Shown here: positions 11,584 to 24,819 of the stretch, piece after piece
Numbering within the stretch: position 1 is the first letter of the stretch
Layout: the number at the start of each line of letters is the position of its first letter
Source: Liolophura sinensis
Taxonomy: Eukaryota > Mollusca > Polyplacophora > Chitonida > Chitonidae
Direction of reading: 5' to 3'
Assembly (NCBI RefSeq): GCF_032854445.1
Contig: NC_088300.1
Location: 52,860,984 to 52,924,983 of the forward strand
Length of the DNA: 64,000 bases
Made by a program: the position numbers and the translations under genes
Notes under the pieces: model-generated
Databases searched by the model: none
Seen by the model: only the letters and a program-made list of their open reading frames with translations
What the model was told of the DNA's origin: nothing

Positions 11584-12900
11584 CAGTTGTATACGAATAC
11601 TATATGCAGAAATTATTAAAACGTAATCTTTTTATGGTTCTGTTCTTTTCATTTACCAGGTGGTACATTGATGACTTTTTAGAAATAAATAAATCTCATA
11701 TTGCCGAAGCGGCGAAAACAAATCTATCCGTTTTTCGCCCGATTTGAAGCCTGAGACAGCAGGTCTCTTGTCACGACGTCTACCCGACAGATGTGATATT
11801 TCAATTTTGATATTCTAGACTAAATTATCCGTCTTTTGATAGTAATATACCAATGGGGCCATGTGCATTTTTCTTCTTTTTTTCTTCACCTAATGTGGAT
11901 TGATCTGCATGATGTAGGTAATATTGGCCTATCGGATCATATTCACAGTGCAACATGTCATACGTGAGGCAAGGATTTTCTATTTTAACTTTCACAGTTT
12001 TTAAAAGATATTCTTTAGTTGTGTTATGTGTGTTCAAGTACAAATATTAGCCATTCCAACCATAACTGTTTGTGGTGAATAAGTCAGTTAGTGAGTACAT
12101 TGTACTCACATTTACGTGCCAGACTATCTGCAGACTGTTAAACCTACTTCATTTATTTGGTTTTCGTCAAACTTTAAAATCACATTGTCCCTCAAAATAA
12201 ACAAAATACATGCACGCTTTCAAATTCCCCAAAACGTGAAAAATAAGATAATATTTTTAACACCAAAAAGCTTGTAACCTGAATGAATAGTACTTTATCT
12301 TAGTAACACTTTCATTATAACTGCTCTGATAAATAAAGGAATGAGAGTGATCTACCTCATGTTTCCATTTCTCTCAAGCCTCGAGTTGAGCTAGAGTTGT
12401 TTTCACTATACACTGTCTGACTTAATCATTCGTGTAAGTTGCAGCTTGCATCTCTGTATACAGCCTCCTGGTCCAAACGTTCAGTGATACGTATGATATG
12501 AAATTTTTTGTCACGCTATCAAGATTACCCAATGGAAGTCATCCATGTAACGACGGTAGAGTTTGATAGGTTAGAAATTAGGTAAAATCCTTCCCTCCAT
12601 GGAATCGTGTTTTTCACCGCAAGCACGTGTACACATGCAGGGTCAGTGCCAGCCATATATCACAGCGGCCACCCGCGTGTACATTGTCAGAGGGCAAAAG
12701 GCAGAAGATGGAAGATGTGTATATCAAAGCAGTGCGTGGTGAAAATGTGGTAACATATCTAAAAAAAGGAACATGAATCAAATAAACTGTGGCATCTGTG
12801 TGCGTCTTATGAGAACGCTGTTTTGCAGTTCATACCTCCAGTGTTAAACTGAGCAATAGTGTGTACATCCTCACAAATACATTTTTACATAGTCGTCAAT
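11584..12900. other. Intergenic DNA without recognisable genes
   Basis: AT-rich sequence after the 133-codon frame. A candidate AATAAA occurs near 11686. Nothing else is recognised. Confidence 0.5.
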
Positions 12901-12914
12901 TGTAACCCTTTCAG

Positions 12915-13830
12915 ACAGTTGAGGTGTATATGGGGTGTAGGCCTCATGTAGAGTGAGATATAGATGCTATATTATCTGAGGTGTACTGGACTTTGAAAAA
13001 GATCAACACTTAAAAGATATACCTTAGGTACACCTTAGAAACTTTGAAAGTTTTTGAATATGAGATAATGTACCCCAAATACATTTTGATTATAATTTAG
13101 TAGTCATTTAGCACAGGCTTTTTTAAAGTTTTGAAAGAAGAGATCAGATTTAGACATTTTACTTCAGACAGTATGTTGAGTACAAAGTTATAAGTGTTTT
13201 TTGCAAAAGAAAAAAGTTTACTAAATAAATTAAAGCCTTTCCCTCACCCTATACTGACTTGCCATTCTCTGTGCAAATACTGACCAGTCAAAGAGCATGG
13301 ATATATTTGCCCCTGATTATTCCAAGATGGCTGCCCTGAACAATGTGAGTATGCAAGGATGTAGGAAAACAATCCAATTATGCATTGATTGATGCTTCCT
13401 GGGACAGAGTTTGTAACATATTTGGACACATGAACAGTTCTAAATGGCATAGAAAGGGAGTAGCACTAAATTTTGATCAATCAGATTGAAAGCCTCATGT
13501 AAATGTATATCACTGTTGTTGCTGTAAATCATCTGAAATTTACACGTACTGTAGACAAAGAACAGCATGCACTTACAAACTCACTTAAATTTATCTATAA
13601 TTTATGCAGCCAATATTTAAGTGTTTTGAGCTTGTTTTCTATCAAAATAAGAGTGAAAGCATTGTATATTCCCCTTGCATATAAACATGTACCTCAGGTA
13701 TACCTCAGCTGTACCTCAGACACACCTCAGACATCATATTTTTTAAATAAAATTTATTGGGTATACCTCAACTGAGGTGTACTACTTTAGGGACTAATTT
13801 GCATAATTGGCAGTACCTCAGATACAAAGT
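12915..13830. repeat. Region with repeated ACCTCAG / CTGAGGT motifs, possible DNA element
   Basis: The left edge has AGTTGAGGTGTAT and TCTGAGGTGTACTGG. The right edge has clustered TACCTCAG units (13690-13740) and ATACCTCAACTGAGGTGTAC. The opposed orientation of these motifs suggests short terminal inverted repeats of a ~0.9-kb non-autonomous element, but the match is only 8-10 bp and I could not define target duplications. Confidence 0.3.
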
Positions 13831-14099
13831 TAAACATATCTGAATTACACGTAAGGCCATGTGGGCGATGACGTCATCTTATGCCATGAGAATTCTAACT
13901 AGGCGCGGTGATCGTATCTGTTGATATAACAGTACAATATCGGTAAGTGTAACGTACAAAATACGATAAATACAAACCACTGTAAACCAAATGTATGAAA
14001 TATGTCAACAAGAAAGATGACTGGACTCTAACACTGTTTTGATTTTTGTGAAGTGACGTAACTTATTGATTTAGAACACTATTGGTGATTTTAGTTCTT

Positions 14100-14485
14100 C
14101 ATTTGATGGGTGATCAACGCCGTGCGTAAGTGTTTTCGACCTTTATGACGGTGCTCAGGTTTATGGGTACACAAAAAAATTAATCCTTTAATATTATCAA
14201 AAATTCTGATAAGTCTGCGTGATGTATTCTGCTATTGCAGCAGAATATTCTGTTAAACACACAAATTCTATTAATTCAACATAAAGATTCTATCAGACTG
14301 ACATGATGTTATGATGATTATGACCGAAAATTATGTTATAATAATAGAACACACTGTGAATCACACAGACAGCAGACTATGTGTTAAAATTAAAAGATAT
14401 TTTTTAAGTGTAGAGGAAATCGGACTCCCGGGAAAGTATACATCTATACATATGAGCCTGTGCTCTAACCGACTAAACTAGTCAG
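14100..14485 (-). mobile_element. SINE-A copy split by a MITE
   Basis: The left part, 14100-14167, reads as antisense SINE-A 3' sequence (ATCAACGCCGTGCGTAAG, then GACGGTGCTCAGGTTTATGG). The body resumes at 14413 with GAGGAAATCGGACTCCCGG and runs to a tRNA-like box A remnant near 14460-14485 (TCTAACCGACTAAACTAGTC). The 241-bp intervening sequence is a MITE inserted at a TA. Confidence 0.65.
14170..14410. mobile_element. MITE with TA target duplication, nested in a SINE
   Basis: Terminal inverted repeats begin CACAAAAAAATTAATCCTTT on the left and CACTTAAAAAATATCTTTTA on the right (minus strand), about 21 of 27 positions matching. TA dinucleotides flank both ends (14168-14169 and 14411-14412). 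This is consistent with a Tc1/mariner-type non-autonomous element. It shares A/T-rich TIR style and internal TTCTGTTAA-type motifs with the element at 15655-15778. Confidence 0.65.
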
Positions 14486-15299
14486 CTCCTTTCATTGTTC
14501 AGGAATTCGTCATGTATATCTTTATGCCCTGGTTAGTGGTGTTGCGCAACCACGAAGCTATGAATCGCCTCTGTGCTGAGCGAAAAAGAGTAAGCATTTT
14601 GTGTTAACATGTAAATAAAACGTTGTAAGCATCTTCTCAGTCGCTCCATTGTGTGCCTTTTACTGTGTGTGCATACGTCGCCATTCTTTGCGTCTTTCAC
14701 GGAAAGTTACAAAGACTTATATACGAGGACCTAAAAACCTGGGGTAAGTCCAAGTGGTACTCGTTAATGGTTGATGTTATCAACATTTGAAAAACTTTTT
14801 TTCTCAAGCATTGCATTACCCGATTTCTATCGGGTTCACGCACAGTTCACTTCAGACTAAGTAAACAGATCTTTATTAAAATAGAATAAAAGGTCACGTA
14901 AGTAGGAAGTAAACATTTGTATTCCCCAAGGAGTGTCGCGTGCATGAGTAATGTATTACGACATGCATGTATTCCCAGGCACAAAACCCTATTAATACCT
15001 TTTTTACTGTTCGTTCTTTGGAAATTTTAGTTTTTTTTTCCAATGTTAGTGAAACAGAATACACGCTGTATATATACATATATAGGTATATGGGCCAACG
15101 TGCTTAGCAATGACAGATAGTCATCACCATGCATCTAATAGCATGAACTCAGCGCGATATCATCACTTGGATAGGCTAGTCTTACACTTACGACACGATC
15201 CAGTCATTATTTCTAACATACCTTCAGATTCAAGATTTCGCTTACTCTTTCTTTCTATTTTCACCATCTGAATGAAATATATTTATTCAGTTTTTCTTG

Positions 15300-15470
15300 G
15301 CCTCATTCCAACATCATTGGGAAGTATTGACGGCTTCTCTTTGCATATATACTTTCTTAGTTCTTTGGTAGTTTGTGTTAAACGTCGTTCTGAAAATTGG
15401 CCTTGCAGTTCTGGTACGCCAATTTTGGTTCGCGGCTGGTATGGTAGGCATAGAATGTGATTGAATGTCA
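15300..15470 (+). repeat. Dispersed repeat family B copy
   Basis: Contains TATATACTTTCTTAGTTCTT, then GTTTGTGTTAAACGTCGTT, ATTGGCCTTGC and GGTACGCC. Upstream it has CCAACATCATTGGGAAG and GACGGCTTCTCTTTGCAT, which recur at 24960-25010 (minus) and 36355-36400. Family length is about 195 bp. The four overlapping open frames here are repeat-derived. Confidence 0.7.
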
Positions 15471-15654
15471 TACTTCACTCTCTTATGCTCTATATTCAAT
15501 CATGCGTGTTGGTTTGCTTGATGTGTTTGGCCATTCTCAAAAGTCTACACTCATTTTCGGAGACACAGGGGTTCTAACTCATTTACTACAGTTCTTCGTC
15601 CTTTGTCCGGTTTTGTAATGTGTGAATGTCATTCGTGTCAACGGAGTACCTGTA

Positions 15655-15778
15655 CACTCAAAAACTGATTAATCTGTTACATTCAACAGAACGTCTGCAT
15701 CTATAATAACAGAATACAATAAAGCATCATTCAGACAACAGGCTTTCTGTTAAAATTGACAGATTAATTTTTGGAATG
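15655..15778. mobile_element. 124-bp MITE with TA target duplication
   Basis: Near-palindromic element. The left end reads CACTCAAAAACTGATTAATC and the right end (minus strand) CATTCCAAAAATTAATCTGT; both continue to AACAGAA, giving inverted repeats of about 34-37 bp with small gaps. TA flanks both sides (15653-15654, 15779-15780). It has no coding capacity and is best explained as a Tc1/mariner-type MITE. Confidence 0.8.
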
Positions 15779-16930
15779 TATTAAACGCTGCTGGTTTATT
15801 TAAATGTGTCCTACGTACGTCCTGGTTTTCTGGACAAATGCCTTCTCAAAATGCAGTAAGAGAGTGACTTAGAGATGATCGCGAGGCTCTTGAACACTGG
15901 CCGCCTGCACAAAGGGATGGAAAGACTAAGTTAACTGTAAATAACTGAGATCACGATGGTAGCCCCAACTTACAATCGACAACCTCTTGCACGAAGGGAT
16001 TACGAACTATAATTATTGTCGTAACTTACAATCAAAAATTACAATCGTGTTCACCCTGTTGTAAATATTTACATCTGTGCGTTGAAACAGACATTCGTAT
16101 ACCAGCCGTCAACCAATACTGACGTTTTGATTTCAGTTATAAAATTTAAATTTACCCGCATGAATGTATAAAGTGACCCGTACTTTGCATTGTAAAGTAT
16201 AACAGCCGCTATATGCCTCTAACATAAAACACGCAAATTATTCCCAAAATCAATTAAGTTCTGTTTTTTCTTTACAGCAGAAGCAGTGACCGAGTCAGAA
16301 AGGCATGTTTCATTTGAGCGTGTTCACCTTCCCTAAAGAGACGAGGTTTAAAAGCCCACGGGTGGTCTTCTGATGGTATCCAGTGACCATGTATTTTTAC
16401 TTAGCGGTTCAGAAATAGATCATAAGTGTAGAGGATGTGTAGGGTTATATGTGTTTTGTGTAACACTACCCACAAGGTCAGGGGCCGGCCATGGAGTGGC
16501 GAGGCGGACCGGACATTGCCAGCCAGATAACCCGGTTAAAGCTGCTCGGCTAACATTGCCACATGTTAGATAAGGGCATTGGATAGCCTCGTGTGCTGTT
16601 TGGTCTTTTCACCTCTAAGGTCATCCGCCGGACAAAAGGGGCTCCATCAAGGTGTTTTTTCAACTAACGTATTTCGACCTTGACAATCTGTTTTAGTTCT
16701 TAAAACTGAAGATTTTTAACCTGACGCTAGAGGAAATACCTTTGAGGAAATATTTTTAGGAATTTTTGCCAAGTTTAATCAGGATTTCATCCTGCCAGTT
16801 ACATCATAGCCAGACTTTTAGAGAATTACACAAGAGAAATTGCAAGCATTTTAGGCATTGTATGTATAGCAGTATCCTTCTTGCTGGTTGTGAAGATGTT
16901 TTGTCCACGTTGTAAACCGCTCTACTAAAT
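15779..16930. other. Intergenic DNA; family B fragment
   Basis: No supported gene. A minus-strand family B fragment (CAGACATTCGTATACCAGCC followed by GTCAACCAA) lies at about 16078-16125. The GC-richer patch at 16290-16640 has no convincing coding frame. Confidence 0.5.
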
Positions 16931-16936
16931 ATATAG

Positions 16937-17080
16937 GCGTGGGAAAGTCTTTCAGCAACCTGCGGATGGTCGCGGGTTTTCACCGTGCTCTGACCGGTTT
17001 CCTCCCCCCATAATGTTGGTCGCCGGCGTATAAGTGAAATATTTTGAGTACGGCGTAAAATTCCAATCAAATAAATAAAT
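16937..17080 (+). mobile_element. SINE-A copy, 5' truncated, 10-bp target duplication
   Basis: Sense SINE-A from GCGTGGGAAAG through the body to an (AAAT)n tail, flanked by exact AAATATATAG repeats at 16927-16936 and 17081-17090. The head with the polymerase III promoter is absent. The minus-strand open frame over it is not a gene. Confidence 0.88.
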
Positions 17081-17485
17081 AAATATATAGATATATGGTT
17101 TCAAGAAGATTTCTATACTGAGAACACTGACACAGAAGAAATAGAAGTCCTAAACTGCAAAACACAGAGAATTCTCTCAAAATTTCACACTCTATAATTT
17201 AAACATGATCTGCATGTGTGTATAGGAACCCTATATACAGAAAATTATAACAACCCGGAAGGCACATATATTTCACATCAAAAGAGAACCTACTAGAGCA
17301 CGATGAACATCTCATTTATAGATCTCCTTGATCGTTGATATTTTCAAGTTTTCTTCAAGCTATACTTTGAAATGTCTGTTTACGTTTTGTCTCGCTGTGG
17401 ATGTTTGGTGATGCCTAACTGGTCCAACACTATTGCAACACAACCAGATTTTGCTGAAAAAAAAAGATCGAATTCCCACGGATCT

Positions 17486-17592
17486 ATTTTTTTATTTATT
17501 TGATTGGTGTTGTACGCCGTACTCAAAACTATTTCACATATACACCGGTTTGGGGAAAGCCACGATCATCAGCAGGTTGCTGACAGACCTCC
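17486..17592 (-). mobile_element. SINE-A fragment
   Basis: Antisense SINE-A tail and partial body (TTTGATTGGTGTTGTACGCC, then AGCAGGTTGCTGACAGACCT) with an internal deletion around the GCATTATGG core. A short GATCTA repeat may mark the target duplication. Confidence 0.7.
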
Positions 17593-19540
17593 ATTGATCT
17601 AAGGTCCGTTTTCAAAACAACGCATTTCCATTCAAAGAAACGAAACATGCGCCATCAAATACACAATTGATACCAGCCAATCATATGAGCGCCATGGTAA
17701 CGAACATGCCTTCAGTATCGTGAACAGCACAACTGATTCATGATGTAATCATACTGGCGTATATTGGCGAAGTTCAACTATAATATGATAACGCGTTCTT
17801 GCCAAACACCTGTTGTGAGTGGCATAATAAGGATTTAAAAGCGTTTTTGAAAATATTAGCTTTTATAAGTTTCCATATTTTTTGCCCTTTATACAGCCAT
17901 GCTTCAGTTATGGACTTTATAGTTTTGACTGTATTCTAGTAATGTAATTTAGGGTTATAAAAGAGTGCTTTTTTAAAATGAACTTGTATCTGTGTTCAAG
18001 CTCTACTTGGAAATATGTGGAATTTAAGACTGATTTTCTTTAGTTTTTGTAGGTAAGTAATTTTAGTGCGTGGAGGAGTAATATTAAAACAAAGTATAGA
18101 GCAGGGAGCACCTATATGAACCCCTTAGGAATAGTGTTTTTGTTTGCCATTGGCCGCTGGGTTCGCGCTCTAGAGCAAAGAGGTGAGAAAAGAGGTGAAG
18201 TGCAGTTTACTGGGTCACTACTGAAAAGGTGTTTATACAACATTCTGTAACACTGATGTGAAGTTATGCGGCTAGTGCCCGCCAGGCCAACTTTCTCATC
18301 CCACTTCTAGAATCGCGCGTTAGACTCAATCGCCCGCACTCCAGCAGCGTGGGAAGCCAGTGCGTTATTTGGGCCACACTTTTACTACAGCGTCCCTTCA
18401 CTACACATCCAACATGAGGTGTGCTATGCGATCTGGCGGGAAGTTCACTAATCGTTCGTGCAGCCTATATAGGCCTCGTTGACACATAATATATGTGTGA
18501 TAAAAAACTGCATGGTCATGTTGTTCTTCTACCCATTTGGATTTCCAATGAGTATGAATATTATGTCTATTTGATAACAATCTGCTACCTGAAATATAAA
18601 TACAATAGACATATATCCCGGCCCACACCTTGACAGAGTTAGCAACAGTGGTATTCCCAATTAAGGCTTTTTTTTACGACTAAACTTTGACTGGATCACG
18701 GGTTTTTTTTATTTTTATTTTCTATGCCACATTGAAGTTTTTGTATTCTTCAATTATGTCATATGGTGCACTTGTCCTTCACCAGGTGTTTACAAATGCT
18801 GTAGTTTTCCGTAAGACATATGTATGCAGTAGTATATATTTGTGAACACGTGGGCCAGGTGCGGGTGTGCATTCCCCAACGTCGTCAAATTGCCCACTCA
18901 GTGAACTTCTGCTTGTGATGCCTGGTGGCTTGTCCCGCGGCCGTCAGGTTCACACTGCGCAGATGCGGTAATGATGGCAACTGGCAGATGTCACTTGTCA
19001 TGTGTCTGTTTCCTTCCAGTGCCTAAATCGCCTTACCTCAGACTGCGCATCTGTATATACCCTATTATCCTCACTAAGTTTCGGTGCAATCTAGTTGACA
19101 GAAGTACAATCCTTCCACTGCTCCCTTCCCACAGGTTCACCCAGAATTAACAAAACCCAAATGAACCGCTGTGTTCTCGTACACAGTACATCCGTGTCGC
19201 TAGGGATAAGCTACGTATGTGCGCTCTACTTTCTAAGCCTTAGTGCTGGCCAGTGTGTTATCGGCTATATGGCGTAACGCTCTCCTTTTCTGGGCTCCTG
19301 TGTTTAGGGTTACATAATGTGAGCTGATTTCCTCATACATATGTATTACAGAGGAGTTCAAGTTAAGTTCAGTGTTTTGGTGTATGAATGAGTTCATCCG
19401 GAACTCTCTTTTATTTCAACTTCTTGTTATTTTTCTCAGATGCCTATCATTCCATCTGCCTCTTTTCTCTGTTACTTCACATTTTTATTTTGTCAGTGAA
19501 TATTTATTTCATTCCACGCTAATTTTGCTATGCATACATG
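17593..19540. other. Intergenic DNA, nothing recognised
   Basis: No splice-bounded coding frame or RNA gene could be supported. The short open frames at 18401-18628 and 19095-19277 have no recognisable similarity or exon signals. Confidence 0.45.
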
Positions 19541-19547
19541 TATTTCT

Positions 19548-19690
19548 TTATTTGATTGTTGTTTAACGCCATACTCCAGAGCTTTGCACTTAGACGATGG
19601 TGGTTAGTTTCGTGGGTGGAGGAAACCGCCTTGCCCGGCGTAAACCACCGACATTTTGGCAAGTTACAGACGAACTTTGGCAAGTGTGTC
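19548..19690 (-). mobile_element. Diverged SINE-A relative
   Basis: TTTGATTGTTGTTTAACGCC, then CATACTCCAGAGCTTTGCAC and GTGGAGGAAACCGCC follow the order of the antisense SINE-A body but with many substitutions. An old copy or a sister subfamily. Confidence 0.55.
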
Positions 19691-22245
19691 TTATAGTTTT
19701 GCACTCCATATTCATGCAAAACAGTAAAACGGCCTCGATGATCACTGAACTATGCACGATCTGCTCCTATTTCCTACAGGGTAACCTTTTATTTCATATT
19801 TGTTGTTAGTCATCATTACTTGAAGTTTTCTTTTTTTGCTAATGTTTTGTCTTATGTCGTCAATAATTTTTATCACATACGTTTCAACTTTGTACATATA
19901 CTGAACCATGCTGCCCAGTAATTAGTTACATGGCGTCACAAAATTTAAAGTTCCTTTTCCAGAATATTCCTCAAACAAACAACGAAAGTGCTATAGAAAC
20001 AAATTTGTGTGAAGTATGATATTTCGAGAAAAAAAAACTATCGTCTCCTTATTGTAAACACCGTTAATTTTCAAGATATGTATTTAAACCCTCTTTTGGG
20101 ATATCTTCGAGTGACCTGTGAACAGAAACATCTTTCCTTTTACTGAGATTCATGTATTTATTTATTTATTTATTTATGTAGATTGTACTTTAAGTCGTAT
20201 TGAAGAATATGTCGCTGTTTTTTTTAGATGAAACCGAAAATAGAGCCTTTAAGAAAAAGCTACCACGTTAATTCCGAGTGTAATGTAGGCAAGTAATTTC
20301 ACGACTTTTCACAAAGTCACATTTTTAGCCGAACAGTCCTCTAGACTGGGTACGCTACACCCAGCTCAAAAATAGACTGAGTATCATTCAGAAAGTGGTT
20401 TAATTAGCCCTGTTATTGTTATGTACAGATTCCTTGGTTCGAAACCTGGAGTGAATTACTCAGTGAGTGTACATCCCAAATAACTGTTTAAGATTCAGTA
20501 TGGATTCAAAGACCATAGAATATTCGTCACCGAGAAAGAAAAGTAAATGCTTTCTCACGATTTCACCAAGTACATGATATAGATAAAATGCAGCTTGTGT
20601 GAATATGTCAGTCAATCAGTCAGTAAATAAATCAAATGAACGGACCGTTCAATTGCATATGTATATATGACAGACCCAGTTTTACTGTTTTCGTCTGACA
20701 CATTTTACTAAGTGATGATATGTAATGTAAGCAGTAGACGGGTATATCAGCTACCGAGAAATGTCCGTGCCTGTGGTAAAGTAATAAAATATTTCCAATG
20801 CAAAAACGTACAGAGGATTAAGCGAAGCTATAAGCCAGTGAAAATGTTTACATAGCCTTTCACAGGCTTGCTCTTAATATTTTCATAACCTGATATAAAA
20901 AAAAAATCACAAGTGGTGTGGCCGAACGCTTCAGGTTATCAGGTTCCTAAATCACGAATGACCTCTCGGACTTGCCAGGTAACACAGAAGTATTTCTCAC
21001 CCACCCCCTCCACACCCCCCTATTCCCTGGATACCTTATTGCACGTCTCTCAAAGTCTCAGACAGTCACAGTCTACAAAAAACCATAACCTCATCTGACC
21101 GACCTAAGTATAAAGGTGAGACGGTGAGATAAAAAAAAACGCTGACCTGATGTATGTCTAATTCTATTCACTGGCAGAAAAAATGTGAAACCGGACTCCA
21201 CTGCTCCTCTAACCTTTATATTGACCCCTTGATCAGTATATTGGTATCATCCAGCTGATAGCATAGGTAATGATATACTGCCTCTGAGGTATGCAAATAC
21301 ATAAATATAACACAGCTTACCAAAATGTAATACACCTGAATTGGTTTAATTAACAGGTCATTAATTGAAGTAAATGAAATCGCCAAAAGACGGACTAAGT
21401 CTGCGCTATCCTTTGTCCAATAGCTTGCATTGCATGCGTGTCCTTGGTTTTCGTACACATTTCTGCGGGCACATGTACTGACAAGCGACTCCGGTAAACA
21501 ATTTATTTTCGTCTTGACTAATATCTATGTAATGTTGTTTACTTGCAAAAGGACACAGCCAGGTTGCAGCGGTTATATTTTCCAAGTGCAAGTGTTGACC
21601 CACATCCCTGGACACTGTTTTAAATCAAATTCAATTCTGCCCTTACCCACTTTTGCGCACATATAATGCATGCATATGTATATACTGAAACGTTGCTTTC
21701 AGGGAAAGTATACAATTTGACGAATTTGATCTTGCATCGGTCTGATTGATTCCACCTTTTTTAGCCGCTATCCAGGATAGAGGAGGATGCATTCATCGCC
21801 AAATTGCCAGGATCAGCTGTGAGGTATTTTTGCTGGTATTAACCACGTCTCGCTGTTTATCGTTTCGTAGCCTTGAACTCACGCCAAAACAAACTGCGCA
21901 GAGCGGGAAAACGGCCAGTATTTCATTCAGCATATTGTGAAGACAACGTTTCCCTTCCGGATGGAATGCACGTGATTGAAGCCTAGACGAGGGCTACACG
22001 CCAGGGGCCTTTGTGCCAAGTCTACAGCTGTAGTGTCCCAATTAACCTTCAAGTGAAGACGCTTTCATCTGTAATCTTTAATGACCAACGTAGTGGAATC
22101 GGGTCCACGCATTATACGCCTATTATATATTATGCACAATATATCCAGAAGTGTACTCAAGTAACTTATTGAACTGGTATTCAATTTATTTTTTTATTTA
22201 TTAATTATTATTAATTTCTGATGGTGAAATGTAATTTAAAAAACG
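19691..22245. other. Intergenic DNA, nothing recognised
   Basis: AT-rich, with a short (ATTT)n run at about 20155-20176 and a very degenerate SINE-like trace after it. The overlapping short frames at 21216-21666 lie on both strands without exon signals or family similarity. Confidence 0.45.
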
Positions 22246-22247
22246 GT

Positions 22248-22495
22248 ATTTATTTATTTCAATGTATTTGGTGTTGAACACCTTGATCAGGAGTTATCGG
22301 TCATGTTCATTTTTGGAGGAAAGCGGAGCGACGGAGGAAATCACCGCACTTTACGAGGTACCTGATAAACCTCTTGACTGTAAGCTACACCAAAAACAAC
22401 GAGAACTGGATTCGAGCAAGCATCCTCATTAGTCACGGGACTGTCGGTCACACCGAGTCTGGGCTTTCATCGTCTGAGCCACCGAGGGCCTAAAC
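22248..22495 (-). mobile_element. SINE-B, full-length tRNA-derived SINE
   Basis: On the minus strand this reads a tRNA-like head: box A-like GGTGGCTCAGACGATGAAAG, then box B-like GCTCGAATCC about 50 nt on. A body with a GGAGGAAAGCGG counterpart and an A/T-rich tail at the low-coordinate end follow. The layout matches SINE-A but the sequence differs throughout, so I treat it as a separate family. Confidence 0.6.
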
Positions 22496-23435
22496 TATGA
22501 CGTGGGAACTATGTTTATGCAAGAAGATGAAATTTCTCAGAAATGACAGCGAAAACCTGTATGTGTTAAAAACTACTCCAGTTGACTATCTGTGTCATCG
22601 TGTTTGAAGAAAATGAACTCGGGTATTCCGTCTGACAAAAATTGTTTAACATTAACTAATAGCATGTCACAACACAGTGTTGTCTGCTAATAACATTTAT
22701 GAAATTATTTACAGCCACAAACAGTTTTTATAAAAGTTAGTTAACAGGAAAAGAATAATAAGAGATGCTACTGGCTCTAAGGAGATATAACTTAACACCC
22801 CTTTGACGTCAATATGACGTAAGCGAGCGGTCATTCTACCGACTTTTACAGTCCCCACCACCCCCCACCCCCAACTCCCTTCATTTCCCCACTCGACCTG
22901 TGTATGGTTGCATGGGGTTGGATAGAGGACAAGCGATCTGTGAATAGAATCTTGGCATGTCCGCCCGAAGCTGCCCGGGGCACTTGCGTCAAGAAACATC
23001 TAACTTCCCAATCCTGTTCTCATCAACATGGTGCCAAACAAAGATTTTGCTATTGCCTCAGCAGATTAACACATTACCTGTTGTAAATATATCTGCATCT
23101 GCCAATCACTCAACTTTTTTTACACAAAATCAGCTCAGTCAGTTTGAAAGCCTGTGTTGCTGCGAGATTTTAATCAAGACACCTTATCTGTCCCACGTTT
23201 TAATTGCTTTTTACATCCAAAAATCTGACGACCGTCATGTGTCATAGTTGTCATTCAGTAAGCCATTCATCAGATGCATGTTATTAAAGAAAATATAACA
23301 AATTGCAGAAGTAGAATGAATATTCAATATATATGGAGGGCATGAAAGTCTGCTGAAAAGAATGCACAACTCGGATTTTAATTAGCACAGACAGGAAAAG
23401 TTCCCCAACTCATTTAAAATGTCCATGTCTCTGAT
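22496..23435. other. Intergenic DNA with a C-rich tract
   Basis: A run rich in CCCACC lies at 22853-22880. The three overlapping short open frames around 22709-23247 look like chance frames through this tract. No gene supported. Confidence 0.45.
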
Positions 23436-23439
23436 ATCC

Positions 23440-24095
23440 ACCTATCAGTGGATTTTGCATGAGGCTGCTTTTGACCACTCGTTAGACTGCCACTGACATT
23501 CCTATGTCATAGGTCCAAAGAATATGTGGATTTATTACACATAAAACTACTGATCATCCGCAGGACTGCTACTGGTCATCCATTGGGCTGAATTATAGAC
23601 CATCCAAGGGGTATTGACCAACAGTTGAACTGGTAACTACTTAGCTATTAAACAGCTATTGTCCACAGGACGGCTAATGTCCGTCTGCAGGGCTGCTATT
23701 GACCGTCTGAGGGACTGTGGTAATGACCATCCAAAGGGAGTCGGGGGGGGGGGGGAGCAGGGGCCTACCATTGGCAACAGTTGAACTGGTATGAGTTGGA
23801 CTGTTATTGACCGTTCATGAGACTGCTATTGGCCGTCCATAAAACTTCTACTGGCCATCCATAAAACTGCTACTGGCCGTCCATAAAACTGCTGCTGATC
23901 ACCTGCGGGCCAGCTGTGTGACTGCTGTTGAACAGCCACGTTATGGACTGCTATTGGCAGTACACGGAATTGCTGTGCGGACCGTCCATTGAATTGCTTT
24001 GACCGTCCACGGGAGAGTTCTTGACTTTTCACGGGACTGGCATGGACCGTCGACGGGACTGCTATTGACAATCCACGGAACTGCTATTGCTTAGG
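23440..24095. repeat. Degenerate minisatellite, ~24-bp unit
   Basis: More than twenty irregular repeats of the theme GACTGCTATTGACCGTCCA, with a poly-G interruption near 23740-23753. The 81-codon minus-strand frame within it is created by the repeat and is not a gene. Confidence 0.85.
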
Positions 24096-24819
24096 CATAT
24101 AATATGTTGGTATGCTTGGATTTTAACGTCGTATTTAACAATTGTTCAGTCATATGACAACAACAGACATATAATACTAAAGCATTGTATTGTCCATGGG
24201 TAACCTGCTTTAATAGGATATTTCACAATTGCAATATTACAAAAGGGACAGCAACACGTGTTTAGGAATAAGCGTCTAAGTGCACCGCAATGTAAGTCAG
24301 GGAGACCCGCTGTTACTTACGTCATCGATATGACCATATGCCAACTTTGTGTCGAGGCTGTTAGGTCGAGGCCGAGGGATTATGAAGTTTTCGTTATCTG
24401 TAAATGACATACATGTATGTGAAAGAAAAGACAAAAGCTAATCTGATAGAACATATTTTATTTGAGGTTCGCAAAAAGACACTATAAAATCAAACTTTTG
24501 GCTGGAGCCATTATCTGTTTGGTTCGATATCGGGAGAAAAAAAATTCTGCAGCCTTTGCTGAAGTATGAAATGGAAAATCGTCCTGTTTGATTTTTGTAA
24601 TTTGCAATGTTTCCATGCTGCCATCAATGTCAAACGCTTCAGCCCACTTCATGTTAGCATGTGACCTGTGCTGAGGTTGTTTGTCTCCCGTTACAGTAAG
24701 ACCAAAACCTTATGAAACCCAGCATTGAAACATCAGAGGTCAGTTCTGAGTGAGCATGCGCTAATTGTGTCACTATTGCTATACATACATCTCCAGTTGA
24801 CGTGAGAAAACTACGGTTC

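Noticed and set aside
20905-20960. Possible tRNA-Ser-like start (GTGGTGTGGCCGAACGCTTC)
   Set aside because: There is a box A-like resemblance only; no box B or cloverleaf could be drawn.
23826-24071. 81-codon minus-strand frame with repeated peptide motifs
   Set aside because: It is a translation of the ~24-bp minisatellite; no start or exon context.
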